The position numbers and the translations under genes were made by a program. A DNA stretch of 11,227 bases, from NCBI GenBank assembly GCA_035463315.1, contig DATHTJ010000327.1:1-11227 (forward strand). Direction: 5' to 3'. Positions 1 through 5,506 of the stretch are shown one piece after another (position 1 is the stretch's first letter; each line of letters starts with the position of its first letter). Origin of the DNA: GCA-003244245 sp035463315. GTDB taxonomy: Bacteria; Actinomycetota; Actinomycetes; Mycobacteriales; Pseudonocardiaceae. The notes below the pieces were generated by a model, which had not been told where the DNA came from, searched no databases, and saw only the letters and a program-made list of their open reading frames with translations.

Positions 1-1
1 C

Positions 2-973
2 GCGTCACTGGTCAGGCGCTTTTCGGTCGCGATCGGGGCCTTGCTTGCCTGCGCCTTCATCGTCTACTTCGGACGCGACGGCTACGTCGACAACAACAGC
101 GACACCCCGATCACGTTCCTTGATGCCCTCTACTACTCGACGGTGTCGTTGTCGACCACCGGCTACGGTGATATCGCCCCGGTCACCGACACCGCGCGGC
201 TGCTCACCACGGTCCTGATCACCCCGTTACGGCTGATCTTCCTCATCGTCTTTGTCGGGACCACTGTGGAGCTGCTCACTGAGCGGTCCCGGCAGTCGTT
301 CCGGATCCAACGCTGGAGGTCCCGCGTGCGCGACCACATCATCGTTGTCGGCTACGGCACCAAGGGTCGTGCAGCGGTGGACACCCTGCTGGGCGACAGC
401 GTCGAGCCGGGCGGGATCGTCGTGGTGGACACCGATCGCGCCCGTCTCGACGCCGCCTCGGCGCTCGGTCTGGTGACGGTCACTGGCAACGCCACCCAAT
501 CCAGCGTGTTGCGCACCGCCGGGGTGCAGCGCGCGTCGGCGCTCATTGTCGCGACCAACCGGGACGACACCGCGGTGCTGGTGACGCTGACCGCGCGCGA
601 GCTCTCCGAGCGGATCACGATTGTCGCGGCGGTGCGGGAGTCGGAGAACGTGCACCTGCTGCGGCAGTCGGGCGCGAACTCGGTGATCGTCTCGGCGGAG
701 ACGGCGGGCCGGCTACTCGGGGTGGCGGCGACGACGCCGAACGTGGTGGAGGTCGTCGAGGACCTGCTGACCCCCGACGCCGGGTTGGCGATCAGCGAGC
801 GGCTGGTGGAGGACGCCGAGGTCGGCTGCTCACCGCGGCATCTCAACGATATCGTGCTGGGTGTCGTGCGGGGGAAGAAGCTGCACCGGGTGGACGCGGC
901 CGCGGTCGACGCCCTCAAGCCCGGTGACCGGCTGCTCTATGTCCGCAAGGTCGGCCTGCCTGAGGAGGACTGA
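2..973 (+). CDS. Potassium channel with RCK (TrkA-N/TrkA-C) domain, 5' truncated by window edge
   Basis: Inner-membrane K+ channel with a cytosolic nucleotide-sensing domain. The frame is open to the window edge, and the visible part is 323 residues. The first residues (RRFSVAIGALLACAFIVYF) already form a transmembrane helix, so the true start lies just upstream and the TTG at 41 is inside that helix. A pore loop follows, with the selectivity filter TTGYGD at nt 155-172, then a second helix (around LRLIFLIVFVG, about nt 230-265). The RCK domain opens with a Rossmann motif GYGTKG at nt 350-367 and an acidic strand end (VVVDTD). A TrkA-C-like lobe ends in KPGDRLLYVRK. This is the two-helix-plus-RCK plan of prokaryotic MthK/TrkA-N channels. 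The ligand cannot be read from the sequence. It ends 5 nt before an xth-like micro-ORF, and its last codons carry GAGGAGG (962-968), the likely ribosome site for that ORF. Confidence 0.93.
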   Translation, partial: ASLVRRFSVAIGALLACAFIVYFGRDGYVDNNSDTPITFLDALYYSTVSLSTTGYGDIAPVTDTARLLTTVLITPLRLIFLIVFVGTTVELLTERSRQSFRIQRWRSRVRDHIIVVGYGTKGRAAVDTLLGDSVEPGGIVVVDTDRARLDAASALGLVTVTGNATQSSVLRTAGVQRASALIVATNRDDTAVLVTLTARELSERITIVAAVRESENVHLLRQSGANSVIVSAETAGRLLGVAATTPNVVEVVEDLLTPDAGLAISERLVEDAEVGCSPRHLNDIVLGVVRGKKLHRVDAAAVDALKPGDRLLYVRKVGLPEED

Positions 974-978
974 CCGGC

Positions 979-1023
979 ATGCACCTGGCCACCTGGAACG
1001 TCAACCCATTGCAGCCGGCATGA
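979..1023 (+). pseudogene. 14-codon micro-ORF resembling the N-terminus of exodeoxyribonuclease III (xth remnant)
   Basis: An ATG-initiated frame encodes MHLATWNVNPLQPA and then TGA. The first nine residues match the conserved first strand of the exonuclease III family (M-x-LATWNVN, normally followed by S-[IV]-[RK]-x-R-L), and the similarity stops abruptly after the N. No later frame in the window continues an exonuclease. GAGGAGG at 962-968 lies 10 nt upstream as a ribosome site. The stop overlaps the next gene's start as ATGA (1020-1023). My reading is that an xth gene once followed the channel and was deleted from codon 10 or so, and that the stub may now couple translation of the flavoprotein to the channel. 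Chance similarity is possible over so few residues, but the anchoring at a start codon with a ribosome site argues against it. Confidence 0.55.
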
Positions 1024-2378
1024 CGAGGCGGGTTGTGGTCGTCGGCGCTGACGCGACTGGGATGAGCGCGGCCTCGCAGGCGCTTCGGCGTGCGGGTCGG
1101 GACGGGCTGGAGGTGGTGGCCTTCGAACGTGGCCACCACGTGTCCTACTCGGCCTGCGGCATCCCGTACTGGGTGGCGGGCGACGTCGACGGGGCGGACG
1201 CGCTGATCGCCCGCAGCGCCGTCGAGCACCGAGCCAACGGGATCGACCTGCGGATCCGCACCGAGGTCACCGACATCGACCTGGACGCCCGCACAGTGAC
1301 CGCCGTCGAGCTCGACGGCGACGCGAGTTATCAGGTGGGTTTCGATGACCTGGTGCTGGCCACCGGCGCGGTGCCGGTGCGGCCGGACCTGCCCGGGGTG
1401 AGCGCGCCGGGCGTCTACGGCGTGCAGACCTTGGACGACGGTGCCGCTGTGCTGGCCGGTCTGGCTGGGCGACCGCGCCGGGCGGTCGTGGTCGGCGGCG
1501 GTTATATCGGTATCGAGATGGCCGAGGCAATGGTCCGCCGTGGCCTGGCGGTCACGCTGGTGGACCGGGCTGCGGAGCCGATGACCACCCTCGACCCGGA
1601 CATGGGCGCACTGGTGCGTGAGGCGATGCAGGGAATGGGGATCGCCGTGCACACCGGAATCCCGGTCACTGGATTTGAGACCGGCCCCGACGGCCGGGTA
1701 TCCGGTGTGGGCACCGAGGGCGGGACGCTCCCGGCGGACATCGTCGTGTTGGGGCTGGGCGTGCGACCGGCCACCGAGCTGGCGGGAGCAGCCGGGCTGC
1801 CCCTGGGTGAGCATGGCGGCGTGCTGACCGATCTGAAGATGAGAGTGCCCGGCCATGACGGGGTGTGGGCCGGCGGGGACTGCGTCGAGGTGCTGCATCG
1901 GGTGTCGCAGCGTCGAGTGCACGTCGCATTGGGCACCCACGCCAACAAGCACGGCCGGGTGATCGGCACGAACCTGGGCGGCGGCCACGCGACCTTCCCC
2001 GGCATTGTCGGCACCGCGGTCAGCAAAGTCTGCGATCTCGAGGTCGGCCGGACCGGCCTGCTGGAGGCCGAGGCGCGGGCCGCCGGGTTCCATCCGGTCA
2101 GTGTGACGGTGCGGTCGACCACCCGAGCCGGCTACTTCCCGGGCACTGCCCCGGTCACCGTCAAGGTGATCGCCGAGCGTGGCACCGGGCGGCTGCTCGG
2201 TGCGCAGTTGGTCGGCCGCGAGGGCTCCGCTAAGCGGGTCGACGTGTGTGCCGTCGCGTTGTGGAACGAGATGACCGTCGAGGAGATGACCGGTCTGGAC
2301 CTCGGCTACGCACCACCGTTCTCCCCGGTCTGGGACCCCGTGCTGGTGGCCGCGCGGAAGGCGGCCGCGGCGGTCTGA
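1020..2378 (+). CDS. FAD-dependent pyridine nucleotide-disulfide oxidoreductase, CoA-disulfide reductase / NADH oxidase-like
   Basis: Cytosolic flavoprotein of 452 residues, a normal length for the family. The FAD Rossmann segment is at residues 4-20 (GADATGMSAA). The single-cysteine active-site motif SYSACGIPY is at 42-50 with Cys46, the hallmark of CoA-disulfide reductases, NADH oxidases and NADH peroxidases rather than the CxxxxC enzymes. The NAD(P) site GGGYIGIE is at 159-166. The second FAD motif (WAGGDC) is near 283-288. A dimerisation domain ends in YAPPFSPVWDP (430-440), also typical of CoA-disulfide reductases. The frame is open upstream to 861, but ATG 1020 is chosen because the Rossmann strand starts four residues later and anything earlier would overlap the channel. 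No ribosome site precedes 1020; the start overlaps the stop of a micro-ORF (ATGA), which suggests translational coupling. Reduction of CoA-type disulfides, persulfides or oxygen is possible, and the substrate is undetermined. Confidence 0.88.
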   Translation: MTRRVVVVGADATGMSAASQALRRAGRDGLEVVAFERGHHVSYSACGIPYWVAGDVDGADALIARSAVEHRANGIDLRIRTEVTDIDLDARTVTAVELDGDASYQVGFDDLVLATGAVPVRPDLPGVSAPGVYGVQTLDDGAAVLAGLAGRPRRAVVVGGGYIGIEMAEAMVRRGLAVTLVDRAAEPMTTLDPDMGALVREAMQGMGIAVHTGIPVTGFETGPDGRVSGVGTEGGTLPADIVVLGLGVRPATELAGAAGLPLGEHGGVLTDLKMRVPGHDGVWAGGDCVEVLHRVSQRRVHVALGTHANKHGRVIGTNLGGGHATFPGIVGTAVSKVCDLEVGRTGLLEAEARAAGFHPVSVTVRSTTRAGYFPGTAPVTVKVIAERGTGRLLGAQLVGREGSAKRVDVCAVALWNEMTVEEMTGLDLGYAPPFSPVWDPVLVAARKAAAAV

Positions 2379-2385
2379 AGACCGC
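2370..2385. terminator. Short hairpin over the flavoprotein stop codon, with an alternative downstream arm
   Basis: GCGGTCT (2370-2376) is perfectly complementary to AGACCGC (2379-2385), leaving the flavoprotein TGA (2376-2378) at the apex. In practice this is a 6-bp GC-rich stem with a UGAA loop. The right arm is also complementary to a second segment, CGGTCTT (2407-2413), which pairs with AAGACCG (2378-2384). Two mutually exclusive hairpins are therefore possible. There is no T tract, as is common for terminators in high-GC actinobacteria. The position between convergent genes (flavoprotein and acidic-repeat protein, 39 nt apart) fits a bidirectional terminator. Confidence 0.45.
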
Positions 2386-2417
2386 GCTCACCGCTGCGTC
2401 GGCGACCGGTCTTGTCA

Positions 2418-2564
2418 TCAGCCTTCCTCGTCGGCCGACCCCGCCACCGGACCCTCGTCAGCCGACGGGACCACCGGCTTCTCGTCAGCCGACGGCACTA
2501 CCGGCTCCTCATCCGCGGACGGGACCACCGGCTCCTCGTCCGCTGATTTGACTACTTCGGCCAC
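2418..2564 (-). CDS. Acidic nonapeptide-repeat microprotein (48 aa), unrecognised
   Basis: I do not recognise this protein. It starts at GTG 2564-2562, preceded by a near-ideal AGGAGG (2575-2570) at 5-nt spacing. An in-frame TAA five codons upstream leaves this as the only practical start. After VAEVVK come four copies of a 9-residue unit (SADEEPVVP, SADEEPVVP, SADEKPVVP, SADEGPVAG) and a final SADEEG. It has about 14 acidic and 2 basic residues, with no aromatic residue and no cysteine, so it should be disordered and strongly anionic. There is no signal peptide or membrane segment. Units 1 and 2 differ at four bases, all synonymous; units 2 and 3 differ at five synonymous sites and one replacement. 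That pattern argues that the peptide is translated and conserved by selection. It lies convergent to the flavoprotein and divergent from hisH. It could be a linker-like or binding peptide; no function is assigned. Confidence 0.72.
   Translation of the reverse strand: MAEVVKSADEEPVVPSADEEPVVPSADEKPVVPSADEGPVAGSADEEG
2424..2546. repeat. 27-bp tandem repeat, four full units plus a partial one
   Basis: The period is exactly 27 bp (nine codons), beginning at the serine codon of each unit when read on the minus strand. Units start at about 2546, 2519, 2492, 2465 and 2438. The copies differ mostly at third codon positions of the minus-strand gene. The array is entirely coding and has no spacer units, so it is not a CRISPR. 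Confidence 0.85.
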
Positions 2565-2596
2565 CGATTCCTCCTCTTAGCCAGCTGATACCCAGC

Positions 2597-2602
2597 ACCG
2601 TA
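2597..2602 (-). promoter_or_regulatory. Candidate -10 element for the acidic-repeat gene
   Basis: On the minus strand TACGGT (2602-2597) fits the actinobacterial TANNNT -10 pattern. It would start transcription near 2590, giving a leader of about 25 nt containing AGGAGG. TAATCT (2607-2602) overlaps it as an alternative. No convincing -35 is seen. On the plus strand TAGATT (2601-2606) could serve hisH with a leader of about 110 nt. The assignment rests on pattern only. Confidence 0.3.
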
Positions 2603-2606
2603 GATT

Positions 2607-2619
2607 AGATCATTGATCT
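2607..2619. promoter_or_regulatory. Perfect 13-bp palindrome, candidate operator
   Basis: AGATCA-T-TGATCT is a perfect inverted repeat (6 + 1 + 6) in an AT-rich island between two divergent genes, the acidic-repeat gene (start 2564, minus) and hisH (start 2724, plus). It overlaps the candidate -10 elements of both directions. The position suits a repressor site. The binding protein is unknown. Confidence 0.35.
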
Positions 2620-2723
2620 CAGGCGGCGTGCTGGCAGCTTGCTCTGTGATTTACGTCGAGCCCGAACTCAGCTGGTCACCTGGACCGGCGCCAGACCTCA
2701 CCGCGTTCTGGGAAGGTAGTGGA

Positions 2724-3353
2724 GTGAGATCTGTTGTGGTGCTGGATTACGGGTCGGGCAACCTGCGGTCCGCTGAGCGGGCGTTGCGACGGGCTGGTGC
2801 GGAGGTGACAGTGACTGCCGACGTGGATGCCGCGCTGACCGCCGACGGGCTGGTGGTACCCGGGGTCGGTGCCTTCGCCGCGTGCATGGCCGGGCTGCGT
2901 GCGGTGCGCGGTGACCGGATCATCGGTCGCCGGCTGGCCGGTGGTCGCCCGGTGCTCGGGATCTGCGTGGGGATGCAGGTGTTGTTCAGCCGGGGTGTCG
3001 AGCATGGGGTGCAGACCGAAGGCTGCGACGAGTGGCCCGGGACCGTGGAGCGGTTGAAGGCCGATGTGCTGCCGCACATGGGGTGGAACACCGTGGCGCC
3101 ACCGGCGGGCTCGCGGCTGTTCGCCGGCCTTGACCCGGACACCCGCTTCTACTTCGTGCACTCCTACGCTGCTCGACGGTGGGAGCTGGAGAGCTCAGAA
3201 CCGCTGGCGCCCCCGTTGGTGACCTGGACCGAGCACGGTGAGCCGTTCGTCGCCGCGGTGGAGAATGGGCCGCTGTGGGCGACCCAGTTCCATCCCGAGA
3301 AGTCCGGCGACGCCGGGGCGCACCTGCTGCGCAACTGGATCGGGACGTGGTAG
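2724..3353 (+). CDS. hisH: Imidazole glycerol phosphate synthase, glutamine amidotransferase subunit HisH
   Basis: Cytosolic class I glutaminase that feeds ammonia to HisF for the fifth step of histidine synthesis, releasing imidazole glycerol phosphate and AICAR. It has 209 residues, a normal HisH length. The GTG 2724 start places VVVLDYGSGNLRS at residues 4-16, where HisH normally begins, and has GGAAGG seven nt upstream. The nucleophile elbow GICVGMQ has Cys81, and the triad is completed by His190 and Glu192 in QFHPEKSG. The oxyanion-strand motif VPGVGAF is at 45-51. The next gene follows 3 nt after the stop. Unusually, hisB is not directly upstream; a flavoprotein and a minus-strand microprotein gene occupy that place, so this late his block seems detached from the early genes. 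Confidence 0.95.
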   Translation: MRSVVVLDYGSGNLRSAERALRRAGAEVTVTADVDAALTADGLVVPGVGAFAACMAGLRAVRGDRIIGRRLAGGRPVLGICVGMQVLFSRGVEHGVQTEGCDEWPGTVERLKADVLPHMGWNTVAPPAGSRLFAGLDPDTRFYFVHSYAARRWELESSEPLAPPLVTWTEHGEPFVAAVENGPLWATQFHPEKSGDAGAHLLRNWIGTW

Positions 3354-3356
3354 CCA

Positions 3357-3557
3357 ATGCGCAGATACGGCATGCCGTCAGGGAACGCCGGTTGGGTGCG
3401 GGCGGTGGCCCTGCTCGCCGTGGTTGCGATGATGGCCTCGTTGGGGTATTCGGCGCTGGTCATGGTGCAGGCACCGACCTGGCTGGTGCTGGTGCTCGTG
3501 GCGCTGCTAGTGGGCCTACTGCTCTGGCTGCTGGGTAGTAACGGGGACCGGTCGTGA
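3357..3557 (+). CDS. Small two-helix membrane protein (66 aa) in the his cluster
   Basis: I do not recognise a family. It starts at ATG 3357, three nt after the hisH stop; ATG 3372 (residue 6) is an alternative. Two hydrophobic helices are clear, at about residues 13-37 (around VRAVALLAVVAMMASLGYSA) and 42-60 (WLVLVLVALLVGLLLWLLG). A basic N-terminus (MRRYG) and a polar tail (SNGDRS) flank them. The loop between the helices is short (QAPT), so it is a hairpin with both ends on one side, probably the cytosol. No strong ribosome site precedes it, so coupling to hisH is likely. It lies between hisH and priA and is probably expressed with hisH. A role in histidine synthesis cannot be claimed. Confidence 0.7.
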   Translation: MRRYGMPSGNAGWVRAVALLAVVAMMASLGYSALVMVQAPTWLVLVLVALLVGLLLWLLGSNGDRS

Positions 3558-3577
3558 GCGCGCACCGATGGTCAGGA

Positions 3578-3591
3578 AAGCTGCGCGGCTT
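3578..3591. promoter_or_regulatory. 14-bp near-palindrome upstream of priA
   Basis: AAGCTGCGCGGCTT is an inverted repeat with one mismatched pair (T3582/G3587), centred about 55 nt upstream of the priA start in the 82-nt gap after the small membrane protein gene. It could be an operator or a weak terminator hairpin. The support is only symmetry and position. Confidence 0.2.
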
Positions 3592-3627
3592 CGTGGCCTG
3601 TTCGGCGTCGTGCTCGACCCGTCTAGC

Positions 3628-3640
3628 TAGGGTGGCCCGG
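3628..3640 (+). promoter_or_regulatory. Candidate leaderless promoter of priA
   Basis: TAGGGT (3628-3633) fits the actinobacterial -10 pattern TANNNT and lies exactly 6 nt before the GTG start at 3640, so transcription would begin at or next to the start codon. There is no purine-rich ribosome site in the gap (GGCCCG). No convincing -35 hexamer is present. Confidence 0.5.
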
Positions 3641-4371
3641 TGAGTTTCGTGCTGCTGCCCGCGGTGGACGTCGCCGGTGGCCGGACTGTCCGCCTCACGC
3701 AGGGCGAGGCCGGCACGGAGACGTGTTACGGCGATCCTGTTGAGTCCGCGCTGGCCTGGCAGGCCGACGGTGCCGAGTGGATCCACCTGGTCGACCTGGA
3801 CGCTGCGTTCGGCCGGGGCTCCAACGCCGAGCTGCTGGCCGAGGTCGTCGGCCGGCTGGACATCGCGGTGGAGCTCTCCGGCGGGATCCGGGACGACGCG
3901 TCGCTGCAGCGCGCGCTGGCCACCCGATGTGCCCGGGTGAACCTGGGCACTGCCGCGCTGGAGGACCCCCTCTGGTGCCGGGCGGCGATCGCTGAGCACG
4001 GCGAGCGGATCGCGGTGGGGCTCGACGTGCGGATCATCGACGGGCAGCACATCCTCGCCGCGCGCGGCTGGACGGCGCATGGCGGGGACCTCTGGGAGGT
4101 GCTGGAGCGCCTGGAGCGGGATAGTTGCCTGCGCTACGTGGTCACCGACGTCACCAAGGACGGCACGCTGCGCGGACCGAACCTGGACCTGCTGCGCGCG
4201 GTCTGCGCCCGAACCGAAGCGCCGGTGATCGCCTCCGGTGGGATCTCCGGGGCCGGCGACGTGGCCGCCCTCGCTGCACTGGCTCCGGAAGGCGTGGAGG
4301 GCGCGATCATCGGCAAGGCGCTCTACAGCGGAGCGCTCACCCTGCCCGACGCGCTGGCCGTTGCTCGCTGA
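3640..4371 (+). CDS. priA: Bifunctional phosphoribosyl isomerase PriA (HisA/TrpF)
   Basis: Cytosolic (beta/alpha)8-barrel enzyme that isomerises ProFAR to PRFAR in histidine synthesis and, in actinobacteria, also phosphoribosylanthranilate to CdRP in tryptophan synthesis. It has 243 residues. The catalytic pair is Asp10 (LLPAVDV) and Asp174 (TDVTKDGTLRGPN), equivalent to the two aspartates of mycobacterial PriA. The loop ARGWTAHGGD (141-150) keeps the Arg and Trp (Arg142, Trp144) that PriA uses to accept both substrates. The phosphate sites ELSGGIR (78-84) and ASGGIS near the C-terminus are intact. The GTG 3640 start puts the first strand at residue 3. No trpF lies among the trp genes downstream, consistent with dual function. 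The inositol monophosphatase-like impA found between priA and hisF in mycobacteria is absent; only 29 nt separate the two genes. Confidence 0.95.
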   Translation: MSFVLLPAVDVAGGRTVRLTQGEAGTETCYGDPVESALAWQADGAEWIHLVDLDAAFGRGSNAELLAEVVGRLDIAVELSGGIRDDASLQRALATRCARVNLGTAALEDPLWCRAAIAEHGERIAVGLDVRIIDGQHILAARGWTAHGGDLWEVLERLERDSCLRYVVTDVTKDGTLRGPNLDLLRAVCARTEAPVIASGGISGAGDVAALAALAPEGVEGAIIGKALYSGALTLPDALAVAR

Positions 4372-4388
4372 ACCCCATACCGCCCGCT

Positions 4389-4401
4389 TAGGCTAGGTGG
4401 A
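4389..4401 (+). promoter_or_regulatory. Candidate leaderless promoter of hisF
   Basis: TAGGCT (4389-4394) fits TANNNT and lies exactly 6 nt before ATG 4401, the same geometry as at priA. It sits in the 29-nt gap after the priA stop. AGGTGG directly abuts the ATG, too close for a normal ribosome site, which favours leaderless translation. A -35 is not evident. Confidence 0.5.
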
Positions 4402-5174
4402 TGCCCGTTGCCGTGCGCGTGATCCCGTGCCTGGACGTCGACGCCGGCCGGGTGGTCAAAGGAGTGAACTTCACCGCGCTGCGGGATGCCGGCGATCCGG
4501 TCGAGCTGGCCACCGCCTATGACGCTCAGGGCGCCGACGAACTGACCTTCCTGGACGTCACGGCCTCCTCGGCAGACCGGGAGACGACCTACGACGTCGT
4601 GCGCCGCACCGCCGAGTGCGTCTTCATCCCCCTCACGGTCGGCGGGGGGATTCGCGAGGTGTCCGATGTGGACCGCCTGCTGCGGGCCGGCGCGGACAAG
4701 GTGAGCATCAACACCGCCGCGGTGGCCCGCCCCGAGCTGCTGCGCGAGGCCAGCCACCACTTCGGTGCGCAGTGCATCGTGCTGTCGGTGGACGCCCGGC
4801 GGGTGCCACCCGGCGAGCCGCCAACCCCATCCGGCTTCGAGGTGACCACCCACGGCGGGCGGCGCGGCACCGGGGTCGACGCGGTGGGCTGGGCCGCTCG
4901 CGGCCAGGAGCTAGGCGTGGGGGAGATCCTGCTCAACTCCATGGACGCCGACGGCACCAAGGCGGGCTTCGACCTTGAGATGATCTCCGCGGTGCGCGCC
5001 GTCGTCACCGTCCCGGTGATCGCCAGTGGTGGAGCGGGTGAGGTGGGGCATTTCCCGCCCGCGGTGGCCGCCGGTGCCGACGCGGTGCTCGCCGCCAGCG
5101 TCTTTCACTTCGGACAGTTGCGGATCGGCGACGTCAAGGATGGCCTGCGCAAGGCCGGGGTGACGGTGCGGTGA
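4401..5174 (+). CDS. hisF: Imidazole glycerol phosphate synthase, cyclase subunit HisF
   Basis: Cytosolic (beta/alpha)8-barrel subunit that uses ammonia from HisH to convert PRFAR to imidazole glycerol phosphate and AICAR. It has 257 residues, the usual length. The catalytic acid/base residues are Asp12 (VIPCLDVDAGRVVKG) and Asp131 (LSVDARRV), equivalent to the two aspartates of the Thermotoga enzyme. VGGGIR (80-85) and a C-terminal ASGGAGE form the phosphate sites, and the LNSMDADGTKAG loop is standard. The ATG 4401 start leaves a short PVAVR before the first strand, as expected. Its stop overlaps the hisI start by 4 nt (GTGA, 5171-5174), so the two are translationally coupled. Confidence 0.96.
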   Translation: MPVAVRVIPCLDVDAGRVVKGVNFTALRDAGDPVELATAYDAQGADELTFLDVTASSADRETTYDVVRRTAECVFIPLTVGGGIREVSDVDRLLRAGADKVSINTAAVARPELLREASHHFGAQCIVLSVDARRVPPGEPPTPSGFEVTTHGGRRGTGVDAVGWAARGQELGVGEILLNSMDADGTKAGFDLEMISAVRAVVTVPVIASGGAGEVGHFPPAVAAGADAVLAASVFHFGQLRIGDVKDGLRKAGVTVR

Positions 5175-5506
5175 GCGGGCTGGACCCGGCGATCGCCGAG
5201 AGACTCACCCGCAATGCTGACGGGCTGGTGTGCGCCGTAGTCCAGCAGCGTGGCACCGGCGAGGTGCTGATGGTGGCCTGGATGGACGACGAGGCGCTGC
5301 ACCGCACGTTGACCACCAGGCGCGCCACCTACTGGTCCCGCAGCAGGCAGACCTACTGGATCAAGGGCGAGACCTCCGGGCACACCCAGCACGTGCACGA
5401 GGTGCGGCTGGACTGCGACGGCGACGCCCTGCTGGTCGTCGTCGACCAGACCGGCCCGGCCTGCCACACCGGATCAGCAACGTGTTTTGGCAGCAGCTGC
5501 CTGTGA
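5171..5506 (+). CDS. hisI: Phosphoribosyl-AMP cyclohydrolase HisI
   Basis: Cytosolic zinc enzyme that opens the purine ring of phosphoribosyl-AMP, the third step of histidine synthesis. It has 111 residues, which fits the stand-alone cyclohydrolase without a fused HisE pyrophosphatase. Family signatures are complete: VAWMDDEAL, YWSRSRQTYWIKGETSG, LDCDGDALLV with the metal-binding Asp-Cys-Asp, and GPACHTGSATCF with the two remaining cysteines. The start is GTG 5171, which overlaps the hisF stop by 4 nt and needs no separate ribosome site. The stop codon (5504-5506) lies inside the left arm of a long hairpin shared with the convergent tetR, so this is the last gene of the his unit. Confidence 0.96.
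   Translation: MSGLDPAIAERLTRNADGLVCAVVQQRGTGEVLMVAWMDDEALHRTLTTRRATYWSRSRQTYWIKGETSGHTQHVHEVRLDCDGDALLVVVDQTGPACHTGSATCFGSSCL

Larger units (their letters stand above)
2565..2723. other. Divergent intergenic region upstream of hisH
   Basis: This 159-nt stretch holds the AGGAGG of the minus-strand microprotein gene (2570-2575), the TAGATT/TACGGT promoter-like cluster (2597-2607), the 13-bp palindrome and, near the end, the hisH ribosome site GGAAGG (2711-2716). The hisH frame is open back through ATG 2613, but the extra 37 residues have no HisH character. I see no tRNA, riboswitch or histidine-rich leader peptide. Confidence 0.5.

Noticed and set aside
861..1019. Longer N-terminus for the flavoprotein, from ATG 861
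   Set aside because: It would overlap the channel gene by 113 nt, and the extra 53 residues are out-of-frame channel sequence. The Rossmann strand begins right after ATG 1020.
915..2093. Minus-strand open frame (392 codons) opposite the flavoprotein
   Set aside because: The flavoprotein on the plus strand has complete motifs, and the antisense frame has none.
2424..2546. CRISPR array
   Set aside because: The 27-bp units are directly contiguous with no unique spacers and are in frame in a coding sequence.
2246..2551. Proline-rich plus-strand frame across the repeats (101 codons)
   Set aside because: It starts inside the flavoprotein gene without a ribosome site. The variation among repeats is synonymous in the minus frame, not in this one.
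2613..2723. Longer HisH from ATG 2613
   Set aside because: HisH proteins begin at the VVVLDYGSGN strand. GTG 2724 has a ribosome site, and ATG 2613 lies inside the AT-rich palindrome.
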